Shown here: positions 31,333 to 41,612 of the stretch, piece after piece
How positions within the stretch are numbered: the first letter of the stretch is position 1
Layout of the letters: every line of letters begins with the position of its first letter
Origin: Aspidapion aeneum
Taxonomy: Eukaryota; Arthropoda; Insecta; Coleoptera; Brentidae
Assembly: GCA_963576565.1 (NCBI GenBank)
Contig: OY755038.1
Location: 139,448,989 to 139,512,988, forward strand
Length of the DNA stretch: 64,000 nt
Direction of reading: 5' to 3'
Notes under the pieces: generated by a model
What the model saw: only the letters and a program-made list of their open reading frames with translations
What the model was told of the DNA's origin: nothing
Database searches by the model: none
Made by a program: the position numbers and the translations under genes

Positions 31333-32650
31333 ATGTCGAACGCCGCTAAGATTAAACAACACAAAGCCATACGCACTATGGCGTGTAACCAAATGGCGGA
31401 GTTAAAAGACTTTGCCGGCCGCATTAAAAATGATTTACAATCAAAAAGACAATTTAAGTCAATGTGCATTCATTTTGACCAGATAGAAGCAGATTTTAGA
31501 AAAAATCATCAGGGTATTCTTCCTTTGCTGCGATCACGGAAGGCGAGGACATTACTGCTGAAGAGGCTATTCGCACGGAGTTCCAATTTAATGCTTCTTT
31601 TGTGCGTTCACATTATGAATACCTGGAGGACAATGAGGTTCCTCCCACGCAATCTATTCCTCGAAAAACTAATAATGTTAGGTTACCTAAAATAGATATT
31701 CAGACATTTTCCGGTGACCTAAAGTCGTTTAGATACTTTCATGATATGTATAAATCCCTAGTGCATGAAAATTCTGATCTTTCAGATATAGAAAAGTTTA
31801 ACCATTTGCTATCTGCTCTTGAAGGTTCACCTTTGGCTCTTGTTCAATGTACTCCTCTATCCGCAGAAAATTATAATAGTGCTTATCAATCCTTAATTGA
31901 TCGTTACGATGTACCGAGATTAATCGCTTTTTCTCACCTTCAAGCACTAGATAATGCACCCTACCTCTCAAACTCTAAAGATTCTAAACCGCTACGTACA
32001 TTAGTGGATACATTTACAGAAAATCTTTCTTCTCTAAAAACTATGAATTTTCCAGTTTCAGAATGGGATTTCTTGTTATTCTTCATGTTTTCTAAACATC
32101 TAGATAAAGAGACTATTACTCGTTTTGAAATGGAAGAACATAGAGCGGGAAAGCACATTCCAAAGTTTGAAACTTTAAAACAATTCGTTCTCAACCAGTG
32201 TAACGCTCTCGACGCTATAGAATTTTCTGTATCCACAACAAACGTTAAATCCAGCGGAATTGCTTCAGAATCACAATATAAAAAATCAAAACCGCCATTT
32301 TCTAATCAAAACTCCACGCAAAAATATCGTTCAAATGCATTTTTTACTTCAAATAATAATACGCATAATAATAATACGCAAAATAATAATACGCAAAATT
32401 TCTGCTCCTTCTGCCATAAAACTGATCATCTTATTTATCGGTGCCAAAGTTTTCAAAATAAGTCTGTACAAGATCGCTTCAACTTTGTTCGACAAAAAGG
32501 TTGGTGTACCAACTGTCTTAGCTCCAGGCACAGATTCAAAAATTGTAATTCTCCGCATGTATGTCGTTTCTGTTCTCTAAAACATAATAGTTTGATTCAC
32601 CTAGAACGAGCAAATAACCCAACTGATTCATCACCAATGCCCAATTCGCA
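31333..32650 (+). pseudogene. Outer BEL Gag (DUF1759 and zinc knuckles)
   Basis: Capsid/nucleocapsid part. ATG at 31,333 opens a frame with a charged helical N-terminus (HFDQIEADFRKNHQGILPLL). A frameshift near 31,520 moves the rest into another frame, which stays open to 34,088. The DUF1759 region follows: LPKIDIQTFSGDLKSFRYFH, then SDIEKFNHLLSALEGSPLAL and NYNSAYQSLIDRYDVPR. Next come paired knuckles, FCSFCHKTDHLIYRC and WCTNCLSSRHRFKNC, then VCRFCSLKHNSLIH. An NNTHNNNTQNNNTQN tract (32,350-32,395) is a short AAT-AAT-ACG repeat. Confidence 0.88.
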
Positions 32651-32739
32651 AAATCATATTTCAAATGATATTCAAAATATCAATTTAGAAAATCAAATTC
32701 CGCAAAATTCTTCTCCCAGCTATTGTGGGCTAAGTGCTT

Positions 32740-34230
32740 GCAATAAAACTACTTTATTATTAACAGCAATTGCTGAAATTCGTGACCAATATGGAAGCTA
32801 TCATAAAATACGAATGCTCCTGGACAGAGGATCTCAGTTAACTTATATATCAGAATCATTCGCTAACAAACTAGGACTCAAGAAGTTTGATTGTTCGTTG
32901 TCTATATATGGTCTTGGACAAATGTCTAAACGTACCTCAAAAGGGGGGGTTACCTGCACCCTTAAACCAGTCGGCAAAACTACACCCACCTTTTGCACAG
33001 ACGCGATTATCTTGCCTAATCTTTGTCCATTTTTACCGTCAGCCACTATTCATCCAGCTTCTTGGCCGCACATTTCACAGATTGAGCTTTCCGATCCTAA
33101 CTGGTTTAAACCTTCATCGATCGACCTTCTAGTAGGCGCAAATTTGTATCCTTATATTTTACAAAATGGCCGCTTGACCGGCAAATCAAACGAACCTGTA
33201 GCAATGCTAACTTCATTCGGTTGGGTACTTTCCGGGAACATTGGACAAATCGGGACGTGTACGAACTCCTTTTTTTTACATGCAGAAAACAATACGCTGT
33301 CTCTAGAAAAGACAATGCAAAAATTCTGGGAGTCGGAAGAACTACCAGAACTACCATTTAACTATCCGGAAGAAAACTTAGCAGAAAAAATATTTTGCAA
33401 AACTCATACTCGCGTTGATTCCGGCCGCTATCAAGTACAATTACCTTTTAAAAACGACTTAGAACCTTATTTTCCTAAGAATGAGTCTCGTGCACCCGCT
33501 TTGCGTCGTTTTTACATGCTCGAAAAAAGACTTTTATCAAATTCAGATATTTATAAAAAATATTCCGATATAATTCGTGAATATTTAGATTTAGACTACA
33601 TGGAGGAAGTTCCTAAAACCGCGAATCCAATAAGCTCATATATTATACCCCATCATTTCGTAAAAAAGGGCGAATCTATTCGAATTGTTTATGATGCTTC
33701 AATGAAAATTTCAAATCAAAATCTATCCTTAAATGACACTCTCTTAGTAGGTAAAAAACTGCAGCACGACATAGTAAAAATTTTGCTTAATTTTCGGATT
33801 TATCCAGTCGTTTTTACTTGTGACATTAAGGGAATGTTTAATCAAATTCTAATTGATCCCAAGCACCGCGATTTTCAAAGAATTTTATGGCGCTTTTCGC
33901 CAAATGAACCTATCAAAGAGTATAGGTGGAAAAGAATGATTTTTGGTTTATCAAGTTCTCCATTTTTGGCCAATCGTGTAATAATGCAACTTTCAGAAGA
34001 TGAAAAATTGAATTACCCAAAAGCTTCTGTCTGGCATCCGGTGGATTTGAGTTGCGTAAATGGAGTAGCAATAGTCCTGAATTTTTAGCTGAGCTACCTG
34101 AAACACATATCCAACTCAATCCCTCAGAGTTTGACATTGACGCGACTACCATTAAAATCTTAGGTCTACGCTGGCAACCGTCAAACGACTTTTTTAATTA
34201 TTCTGTTCAAAATATAAGCGCCACTTCGTG
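32740..34230 (+). pseudogene. Outer BEL protease and reverse transcriptase
   Basis: DUF1758 aspartic protease: IRMLLDRGSQLTYISESFAN, in which the active-site triad reads D-R-G instead of D-S-G. RT follows: SIRIVYDASMK, VVFTCDIKGMFNQI (motif A), MIFGLSSSPFLANRVIMQL (motif B). Directly after this the expected Y-[VI]-D-D box is missing. Near 34,030 the frame changes and the text resumes with the later part of RT (FELRKWSSNSPEFLAELPE, IKILGLRWQP). A deletion of roughly 30 codons explains this. Coding continues to the inner BEL insertion at 34,230. Confidence 0.88.
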
Positions 34231-34953
34231 TGGTCCGTTTTCGCCCTTTTGTATATAATTAATAATACTTTGGGAATATTTTAGAACTAACATTTTTTCT
34301 TTTTTTTTTTGTTGTATTATTTTCATTACGTCGCTATGCAAGTAGAAAATACGCGATTTTATTTTAATAATGATTAAAAATTATTTACTTCATATATTAC
34401 TAATTTAATTCAAATTAAGTAGAATTAATAACTACTTTGCTACTTTAGTTTTTATACAAGCTCGATGCTGCTCTCCTTTTCATCCATTACATGAACCCCC
34501 CATTTAACTCCTTTTCTACGCTTTTCCTGATTTCCTCACGCAGGAACACACGCCACCACTGGAGACGCGAGCGAGATGCGCGGCGGTTCTGCTGAGAAAG
34601 AGAGCACGAAGCAGAGGAGAAGAGACTAATTCGCTGCTGCGAGAAGGCGACAATTTGTGTGCCGTGCGGTACAACCTAATCAATTATAATAATTAATTTA
34701 CATTTTTGCGTTATAAAACACATGCGTGTTTGGACATTGAAGTGCTTTTCATGGAACAAGCGTGACTCTCCTACCATTGGATCTCCAAATACATTTGGTA
34801 AGTCGAGCTTGTTTTCTTTGCTTTTCTAATATTTAAATATTTTACGATTAATTATCATCCCCTCTCTGAGTGTTAAAACTCAAAACATAGGATTTGTCAG
34901 ATGAATAAAACCCGCGCTCCCTACCCTTACAATTCATAGATAGAAATTATTTA
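34231..34953 (+). repeat. 5' LTR of inner BEL
   Basis: Begins TGGTCCGTTTTCGCCC. It is nearly identical to 40,891-41,612; differences seen are one extra T in a poly-T run near 34,308, and single substitutions near 34,514 and 34,722. By eye this is well above 99 percent identity. Confidence 0.92.
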
Positions 34954-34954
34954 T

Positions 34955-34975
34955 TGGTCCTTCGAACCGGATTTA
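34955..34975 (+). promoter_or_regulatory. Primer-binding site, tRNA-Tyr, of inner BEL
   Basis: TGGTCCTTCGAACCGGATTT matches the complement of the insect tRNA-Tyr 3' end with one or two differences. It directly follows the LTR. Confidence 0.8.
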
Positions 34976-35336
34976 GTTTCATTTGGCTTCAAAAAAATCC
35001 TGTTTTTGAGACGTTGAAACTCATTGGGGTGGTTTTCTACTTGCAAAGTGTACTAGTATTAATGGGGAGTTAATAATTAAAAATAATATTTGCAATAAAA
35101 TTATCTTATTCTCTACTTCGAGAATTTTTAATGCGTGCATAAAAAAACGTTCCATTAACAGTGTCTGTGAACGAACTTTTTTGTTTACTTTTTTGCGGCT
35201 ATACGGTCGACGTTTTTTGCTATTTATTTTTGGATATTTTCCGAAATCTTGTTGCTGACCTACTTGTCCAATTTTTATTTGCGACTTTTTTAAATTTTAA
35301 TTAATTTTCATTAATAATAATTAATAATTATTAAAA
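34976..35336 (+). other. Inner BEL leader
   Basis: Noncoding, AT-rich, between primer site and the Gag ATG at 35,337. No conserved element recognised. Confidence 0.5.
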
Positions 35337-36059
35337 ATGCCTACTCTTGAAGAAAAGATTACACGGTCTACTGTGTTGCGTAATACTGCAATAGAGCAAA
35401 TGAAGTATCTTTTTAATACTGCCACAGGAGCTAGAAATAATCGTGCTTTACATAATAAATTAAAAATCGGATTGAGGTCTTTAAAAAAGATTGAAAAAGA
35501 CTTCGAAAAACACCACAATGCTATTTTAACTTTGATTGCCTCGGACTCAGCAAAGGTCACCGAGCAAAATACATTTTTCGAAGACTTTTTTCAAAAATCG
35601 CAAGACATTCAAACCATTCATTATGAAATATTTGAGAAACCCATGGAAGAACTCTCCATGGCGTCTCCCGATCATAATAGTACTTTCATGTGCCACTCGG
35701 AAAATCATATAATTCCAAAAATGAAGTTAGTGGTTTTTAAAGGTGATATGCAGCAATTTGCTACCTTTCAGCAAACTTTTAATACCATGGTGCATACTTC
35801 CAGAGCTACCAACCTTGAAAAATTTAACATTTTGGTATCATATTTGGAGGGACCACCCCTTGATTTAATCTCAGATATTCCTATCACCAATGAAAACTAT
35901 CATCTTGCATACACTACCCTTTTTGAGCGTTACAATAATATACGATTAAGGGCAGCTACTCACTGGAAAAAAATAGAAAATGTGACCCCCTTAAATCGGA
36001 GAACGCTACTGCTTTACGTAATCTTATCGATACTTTTACGAAAAATTTATCTGCTTTAA
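35337..36059 (+). pseudogene. Inner BEL Gag, N-terminal part
   Basis: 240 codons from the first ATG behind the leader. A helical N-terminus (KIGLRSLKKIEKDFEKHHNA) precedes the first half of the DUF1759 region: IPKMKLVVFKGDMQQFATFQ, then NLEKFNILVSYLEGPPLDLI and NYHLAYTTLFERYNNIRLR. A one-base change near 35,990-36,000 shifts the frame; the protein then ends with an unrelated tail (RTLLLYVILSILLRKIYLL). The true continuation is in the frame that runs to 40,081. Without the shift, Gag and Pol would be one polyprotein. Confidence 0.88.
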
Positions 36060-36070
36060 AAAATCTAAAA

Positions 36071-39000
36071 TTGGATAATCATATCCTAGCTGATTTTATT
36101 TTGACTATGATGTTCTTAGACAAACTAGACCCCTCGACGAGAAAAGCTTTTGAGCGGGAGCATGCGTCCACTGAAATCCCTAAATACGAAATTGTCAAAG
36201 ATTTTGTCATGAAACAATGCACCGCTCTAGAGGCCCTTCCTCAGAAGGAGCCCTCCATTTCTCAACCTAGTGGAAATCAATCTAAAGCCCCCCGTGGGCC
36301 CCTTAATCATAATCAATCTAACTATCAAGGTCACAAATACAGCCGTGCGGCTTCAGTATTTGCTGTAAATTCCGAAGACAAGGTTAAAAGTGGCAACAGC
36401 GCTTCTATTTCGTGCTTTTTTTGCAAAGACAATAAGCATCTTATTTATCAATGTCCTTTGTTTTTACAAAAAAATCCAAGTGAAAGATTTGACATAATTA
36501 AAAATAAAAGAGCTTGCATCAACTGTTTGGCAACACTGCACACTCAAACACGCTGTACTAGCGAAAAACGGTGTCGTTATTGTTCTCAACCCCACCACTC
36601 ATTATTATGCTTTGCTAATAACCCTCAGGGACCCAAATGCCCTTCTGCTTTTCAAGGTCAAATGTCACCTTCTCAAATGCCACCGGCACAACTGATGCCA
36701 CAAATTAATTATGGTCAAATGTCACCTTCTCAAATACCACCGGCACAACTGACGCCACAAATTAATTATGGCCAAATATCGCCTGCTCAAATGTTACCTT
36801 CTACTAATATTAATAATAACCCCTTTTCGCCGTCTATGGCGGGTCCCAGCAGTGCTTTTATGCAAAATCAAAATTTAATGTCCCAGTCACATTCCCAAAA
36901 TTCTAACATGTCGGGGCAACCCTCCCGCTCAGATCAGCAGCACTCAAACGGCGCCAAAACCTCAACGGTAGCCATGTTGTTGAATGATCATGACGTCATG
37001 TTGTCCACTGTCCTGGTAAAAGTTAAAGATGCCTTTAATAGTTGGCACACTGGGCGGGGAATTTTGGATTCTGGGGCTGAAAGTAGCTTTATTACAAAGG
37101 GGTTTGCAAATAAATTAGGTTTACCTAGATTCAAAGTCGAATTGACTTTACAAGGACTCGAACATATGAGTTCTAACGTCAATACTGGCGTAAACTGTAC
37201 AATTGGTTCTTTAGTTGATCCTAAGTTTTGCCTTAATTCTAAATTTTACTTGGTTAATCAGATTTGCAAAGATAAACCCACTAGTGCTTATAATTTGAAT
37301 GATTTGCCTTGCTTAGATAATCTGACTTTGGCCGATCCTGGTTTTAATAGTTGCTCCAAAATTGATATGTTGCTTGGAAGTGACATTTACCCCTATGTTT
37401 TACAAGAAGGTATAATAAATAGCGGTCTTGATATGCCCGTATGCATTAATACGTCATTTGGTTGGACTTTGTTAGGCAAGGTCAGGGAAACCCCTTCTTA
37501 CACCTCCGTAATCAGGAATTTTTTTACTTTATCGGAAAGCGAATCTTTAGATGCCACTTTGCAAAGATTTTGGCAGGTCGAAGAAGTGCCCGATAAAAAA
37601 CATATTTCACCTGATGGCGAATTTTGCGAAAACTACTTTCTAAAAACCACTAAACGGGAAGAGTCGGGTCGCTACATCGTATCGATGCCATTTAAAATAA
37701 ATTCTCTTGATTTTGGGGATACTAGGACCTTAGCTTTAAGAAGGTTTTTCTCGCTGGAAAAACGTTTAATAAACAATAATTCCTATTATGCAACATATTC
37801 GGAGGTCATGCAAGACTATTTAGATCAAGGGCATATGACCAAAGTCGAAAAGCCCTTAGATTCCGATTTACATAATTTTTTCTATATTAGTCATCATGCT
37901 GTCTTTAAAAAAGAGTCAACGACCACGCCCTTAAGGGTAGTTTTTGACGCAACAAGTTTTGTAAATGACAAAATTTCTTTAAATTCCGCGGTCTATACGG
38001 GCCCAAAACTACAGCAAGACTTAGTTGGTATAATTTTAAAATTTAGACTGCATAAAATTTGCTTTACATGCGATTTAAGGCAAATGTATCGCAGAATCGG
38101 AATAGATAGTAGCCAACATAAATTCCAGAGAATTTTATGGCGGTTTTCACCCCAAGAACCACTTTCTGATTATGAAATAAATGTTATTCTCTTCGGTGTA
38201 TCATGTTCGCCGTATCTTGCAATACGAACCTTGTTACAGCTTGCTAATGATTATTCTGATTTACCACTGGCTTCTAAAGCCTTACGAGAGTCTTGCTATA
38301 TAGATGATGTGACATGCGGGAGCTTTGATCTGCCAAATGCGATTTTGTTAAAAAATCAGTTAATAGAGCTTTTAGGGCGGGGCAACTTTGAAGCGCGTAA
38401 ATGGACAAGTAATGATCCCAGATTATTAGAGGGTTTACCCGAATCGCACATTCAAAATAATGCGTTACCTTTTGACCAAGATTCTGAAAATGTTCAAAAA
38501 ATTTTAGGTTTAAAATGGAGCCCGGTCAAGGATAATTTTTTCTACTCCTTTGAACCTACGAAACACAGTACTTGCACGAAAAGAACTATTTTGAGTGATC
38601 TAGCTAGAATGTACGATCCCTGCGGATTTTTTACCCCAGTCACTTTTTTAGGGAAAGCTCTAGTACAATACTGCTGGTCTATAGGCCTTAACTGGGACAT
38701 TCCTGTACCTAACGAAATATTTTTAAAGTGGGAAAAGTTTAAACTTGAACTTTCAAATTTGCAAGATTTTTTCATACCGCGAGAAATTAATATTTCAAAC
38801 TATAAAAATGCACAACTTGTTGGATTCAGTGACTCCAGTGAAATCGGATATTGTTGTGTTGTTTATATCCGCGTAGTTTATTCAGATAATTCCATAAACA
38901 ACTTTTTTGTCGCAGGGAAATCCAAACTAGCGCCTTTACAGCGGCAGAGTATACCTCGACTAGAATTATGTGGCTGCGTTTTACTTTGCAAACTAATAAA

Positions 39001-40081
39001 ATTTGTTTACGATACTTTGCACTCTGCAATTAATTTTGAAAATATTTACGCATTTTCGGACAGTCAATGTGCGTTAGACTGGATCAGAGGTTCTGCGCAT
39101 ACGTGGAAAACTTATGTTGCTAACCGGGTAGCCTACATTCAGGAAAAAATCAATCCGGAATGTTGGTTTTATGTACCCTCTGGAATCAACCCTGCCGACT
39201 GTGGGTCCAGGGGTATGTACCCTGGAGAGTTTTTAAATTTTACCCTTTGGAAACAGGGACCCGAGTTTTTGTATCAATCGCGAGATACTTGGTCATTCAC
39301 TAAATACGATTTACCCGTTTGCGAGGAATCCCAAACGGAAAAAAGAAACTTGCTTAATAGTTTAAATCTTAATACAGCTTTAGTAGAAAAGAATTTTATA
39401 GAAATTCTTTTTGAACGCCATAGTTCTTTAATTAAAATTAAAAGAATCGTTGGCTATTTTTTGCGTGCTATTGATATTTTTAAAAATAAAAATAAAAATT
39501 ATTTCTCGTACTTAACTAATGTTGAGCTACACCGTGCATTGCTTTTTATCATAAAACACGTGCAATCGATTTATTTTAAACAAGAAATTAATTTATTGAA
39601 AAAAAATAGACCAATGACCAATAAGGCCTTAATAAAATTGAATCCTTTCTTGGAAGCAAGCACAGGTCTTTTACGCGTCGGTGGACGTCTTACTTACTCA
39701 GATTTATCTTTTGATAAAAAATTTCCTTTGCTTTTACCGAACAATTGCTTGCTTACAACTTTGCTTATTAAAGAAATACATATTATTCACCTCCACTGTG
39801 GTATACAAACCACTATGTTCTTATTTTTCCAAAACTTTTGGATTGTTTCTGCCAAACGTACTATACGAAAAATATTGCATCATTGCTTAGATTGTTGGAA
39901 AACTAAGCCAGTTTCTTTTCAACCCCCCATGGGTAATCTACCCAAATTTCGATTGCTACAAGCCAAGCCCTTTTTGCATGTCGGAATGGACTTTGTGGTC
40001 CATTTGAAATTAAAACGAGAAAATTGCGCAAGGCAAAAACTACTAAATCTTATGTTTGCTTATTTATTTGTTGCGTTGTGA
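36071..40081 (+). pseudogene. Inner BEL Gag-Pol, central part
   Basis: 1,336 open codons. Order: rest of DUF1759; knuckles SCFFCKDNKHLIYQC, ACINCLATLHTQTRC and RCRYCSQPHHSLLC; a repeated Q/P/M-rich linker (36,656-36,790); protease with GRGILDSGAESSFIT, so D-S-G is intact; RT with ICFTCDLRQMYRRI (A), LFGVSCSPYLAIR (B) and SCYIDDVTCGSFD (C, both aspartates present); RNase H-like part with VGFSDSSEIGYCCV, RLELCGCVLLCKLIKF and YAFSDSQCALDWI; then the integrase zinc domain (H-x3-H..C-x2-C: IIHLHCGIQ, HHCLDCWKTKP). It ends at 40,081 by a frameshift near 40,020, just inside the integrase core. Confidence 0.92.
36656..36790 (+). repeat. 57-bp tandem repeat in inner BEL Gag
   Basis: Two full copies and a partial third, starting at 36,656, 36,713 and 36,770. 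Each encodes 19 residues of the type QMSPSQMPPAQLMPQINYG. The period is a multiple of three, so the frame is kept. Confidence 0.9.
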
Positions 40082-40521
40082 AATGCGTCTATCTTGATTT
40101 AGTTTCCGAGATGTCTACAGACGCTTTTTTAGCCGCCCTTCGGCGCTTTATGGCCCGAAGAGGCCGGGTCCAACATTTTTATACTGACTGCGGCAGTAAA
40201 TTTGTAGGCTCGAATAGGTACTTACGTAACATTTTAGAAGACTGTGCTAAGCAAGAGTCAATTATGTGGCATTTTAATCCCCCGGGAGCGCCTCATATGG
40301 GTGGCCTATGGGAATCTAATATAAAATCCACTAAAACTCATTTAACAAGGGTTATTGGCAAGCAAGTACTTACTTATGAAGAGTTGGCGACCGTGTTGAC
40401 TCAGGTAGAGGCGGTACTGAATTCACGTCCTTTGTGTGAAATTTCAAATGACCCTAATGACCTCGCTGTCTTAACGCCAGGGCATTTTTTATGTTTGGAG
40501 CCCCTGACGGCTCTGCCCTGA
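40024..40521 (+). pseudogene. Inner BEL integrase core
   Basis: Frameshifted continuation of the polyprotein. It holds the rve catalytic fold that joins element DNA to the chromosome: TTKSYVCLFICCVVKCVYLD, FLAALRRFMARRGRVQHFYT with DCGSKF (second catalytic aspartate), HFNPPGAPHMGGLWESNIKS (catalytic glutamate). The first aspartate (VGMDF) lies just upstream in the previous frame. It stops at 40,521 because of an extra base near 40,517. Confidence 0.88.
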
Positions 40522-40861
40522 CCCTGACTTTACGGAAATCCAGTTAAATAAATTGGACAGGTGACAACTTTTAGTGCGTTTGCAACAAGATTTCTGGAAG
40601 CGTTGGAAAGCTGAATACTTGCATACCTTGAGGCAAAGAGCCAAATGGCATACGGAAATGGGGTCTGTGACTGAAGGTACTCTAGTATTATTAAAAGATG
40701 AAAATTCACCTCCCTTAGAGTGGCCCCTTGGCCGTATAACTCAAGTAATTTACGGTGCCGACAAGGTGCCTCGGGTTGCGGTAGTAAAGACTACCAAGGG
40801 TAGTTATAAAAGGCCCTTGGTAAAGCTCTGCCCTTTGCCACCCCCAATTTCTAATGAATGA
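40522..40861 (+). pseudogene. Inner BEL C-terminal domain (DUF5641)
   Basis: Carries the end of the BEL polyprotein: LQQDFWKRWKAEYLHTLRQR, then GTLVLLKDENSPPLEWPLGR and YKRPLVKLCPLP, the DUF5641 signature. A TGA near 40,561 replaces a conserved tryptophan codon just before it, and the region 40,517-40,560 is out of frame with the integrase core. The normal stop is at 40,859-40,861, followed closely by the polypurine tract. Confidence 0.85.
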
Positions 40862-40878
40862 AATGCTTGGGCATTTCA

Positions 40879-40890
40879 TGGGGGCGGGAA
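40879..40890 (+). promoter_or_regulatory. Polypurine tract of inner BEL
   Basis: ATGGGGGCGGGAA directly precedes the 3' LTR. Such tracts prime plus-strand DNA synthesis. Confidence 0.75.
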
Positions 40891-41612
40891 TGGTCCGTTT
40901 TCGCCCTTTTGTATATAATTAATAATACTTTGGGAATATTTTAGAACTAACATTTTTTCTTTTTTTTTTGTTGTATTATTTTCATTACGTCGCTATGCAA
41001 GTAGAAAATACGCGATTTTATTTTAATAATGATTAAAAATTATTTACTTCATATATTACTAATTTAATTCAAATTAAGTAGAATTAATAACTACTTTGCT
41101 ACTTTAGTTTTTATACAAGCTCGATGCTGCTCTCCTTTTCATCCATTACATGAACCCCCCATTTAACTCCTTTCCTACGCTTTTCCTGATTTCCTCACGC
41201 AGGAACACACGCCACCACTGGAGACGCGAGCGAGATGCGCGGCGGTTCTGCTGAGAAAGAGAGCACGAAGCAGAGGAGAAGAGACTAATTCGCTGCTGCG
41301 AGAAGGCGACAATTTGTGTGCCGTGCGGTACAACCTAATCAATTATAATAATTAATTTACATTTTTGCGTTATAAAACACGTGCGTGTTTGGACATTGAA
41401 GTGCTTTTCATGGAACAAGCGTGACTCTCCTACCATTGGATCTCCAAATACATTTGGTAAGTCGAGCTTGTTTTCTTTGCTTTTCTAATATTTAAATATT
41501 TTACGATTAATTATCATCCCCTCTCTGAGTGTTAAAACTCAAAACATAGGATTTGTCAGATGAATAAAACCCGCGCTCCCTACCCTTACAATTCATAGAT
41601 AGAAATTATTTA
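40891..41612 (+). repeat. 3' LTR of inner BEL
   Basis: Near-identical partner of 34,231-34,953. Its right border is where the outer BEL pol sequence resumes (TCGTTTACAAAACGCGC). Confidence 0.92.

Larger units (their letters stand above)
34231..41612 (+). mobile_element. Inner BEL/Pao retrotransposon
   Basis: A complete 7.4-kb element: LTRs 34,231-34,953 and 40,891-41,612, tRNA-Tyr primer site, leader, polyprotein and purine tract (GGGGGCGGGAA before 40,891). It lies inside the pol gene of the outer BEL in the same direction. Five bases before it (TCGTG) and after it (TCGTT) match at four positions, fitting a 5-bp target duplication. It is a different family from the outer element, as Gag and LTRs are unrelated by eye. 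Confidence 0.93.

Noticed and set aside
38542..39029. Minus-strand frames inside the inner BEL pol
   Set aside because: Antisense shadows of the RT/RNase H region.
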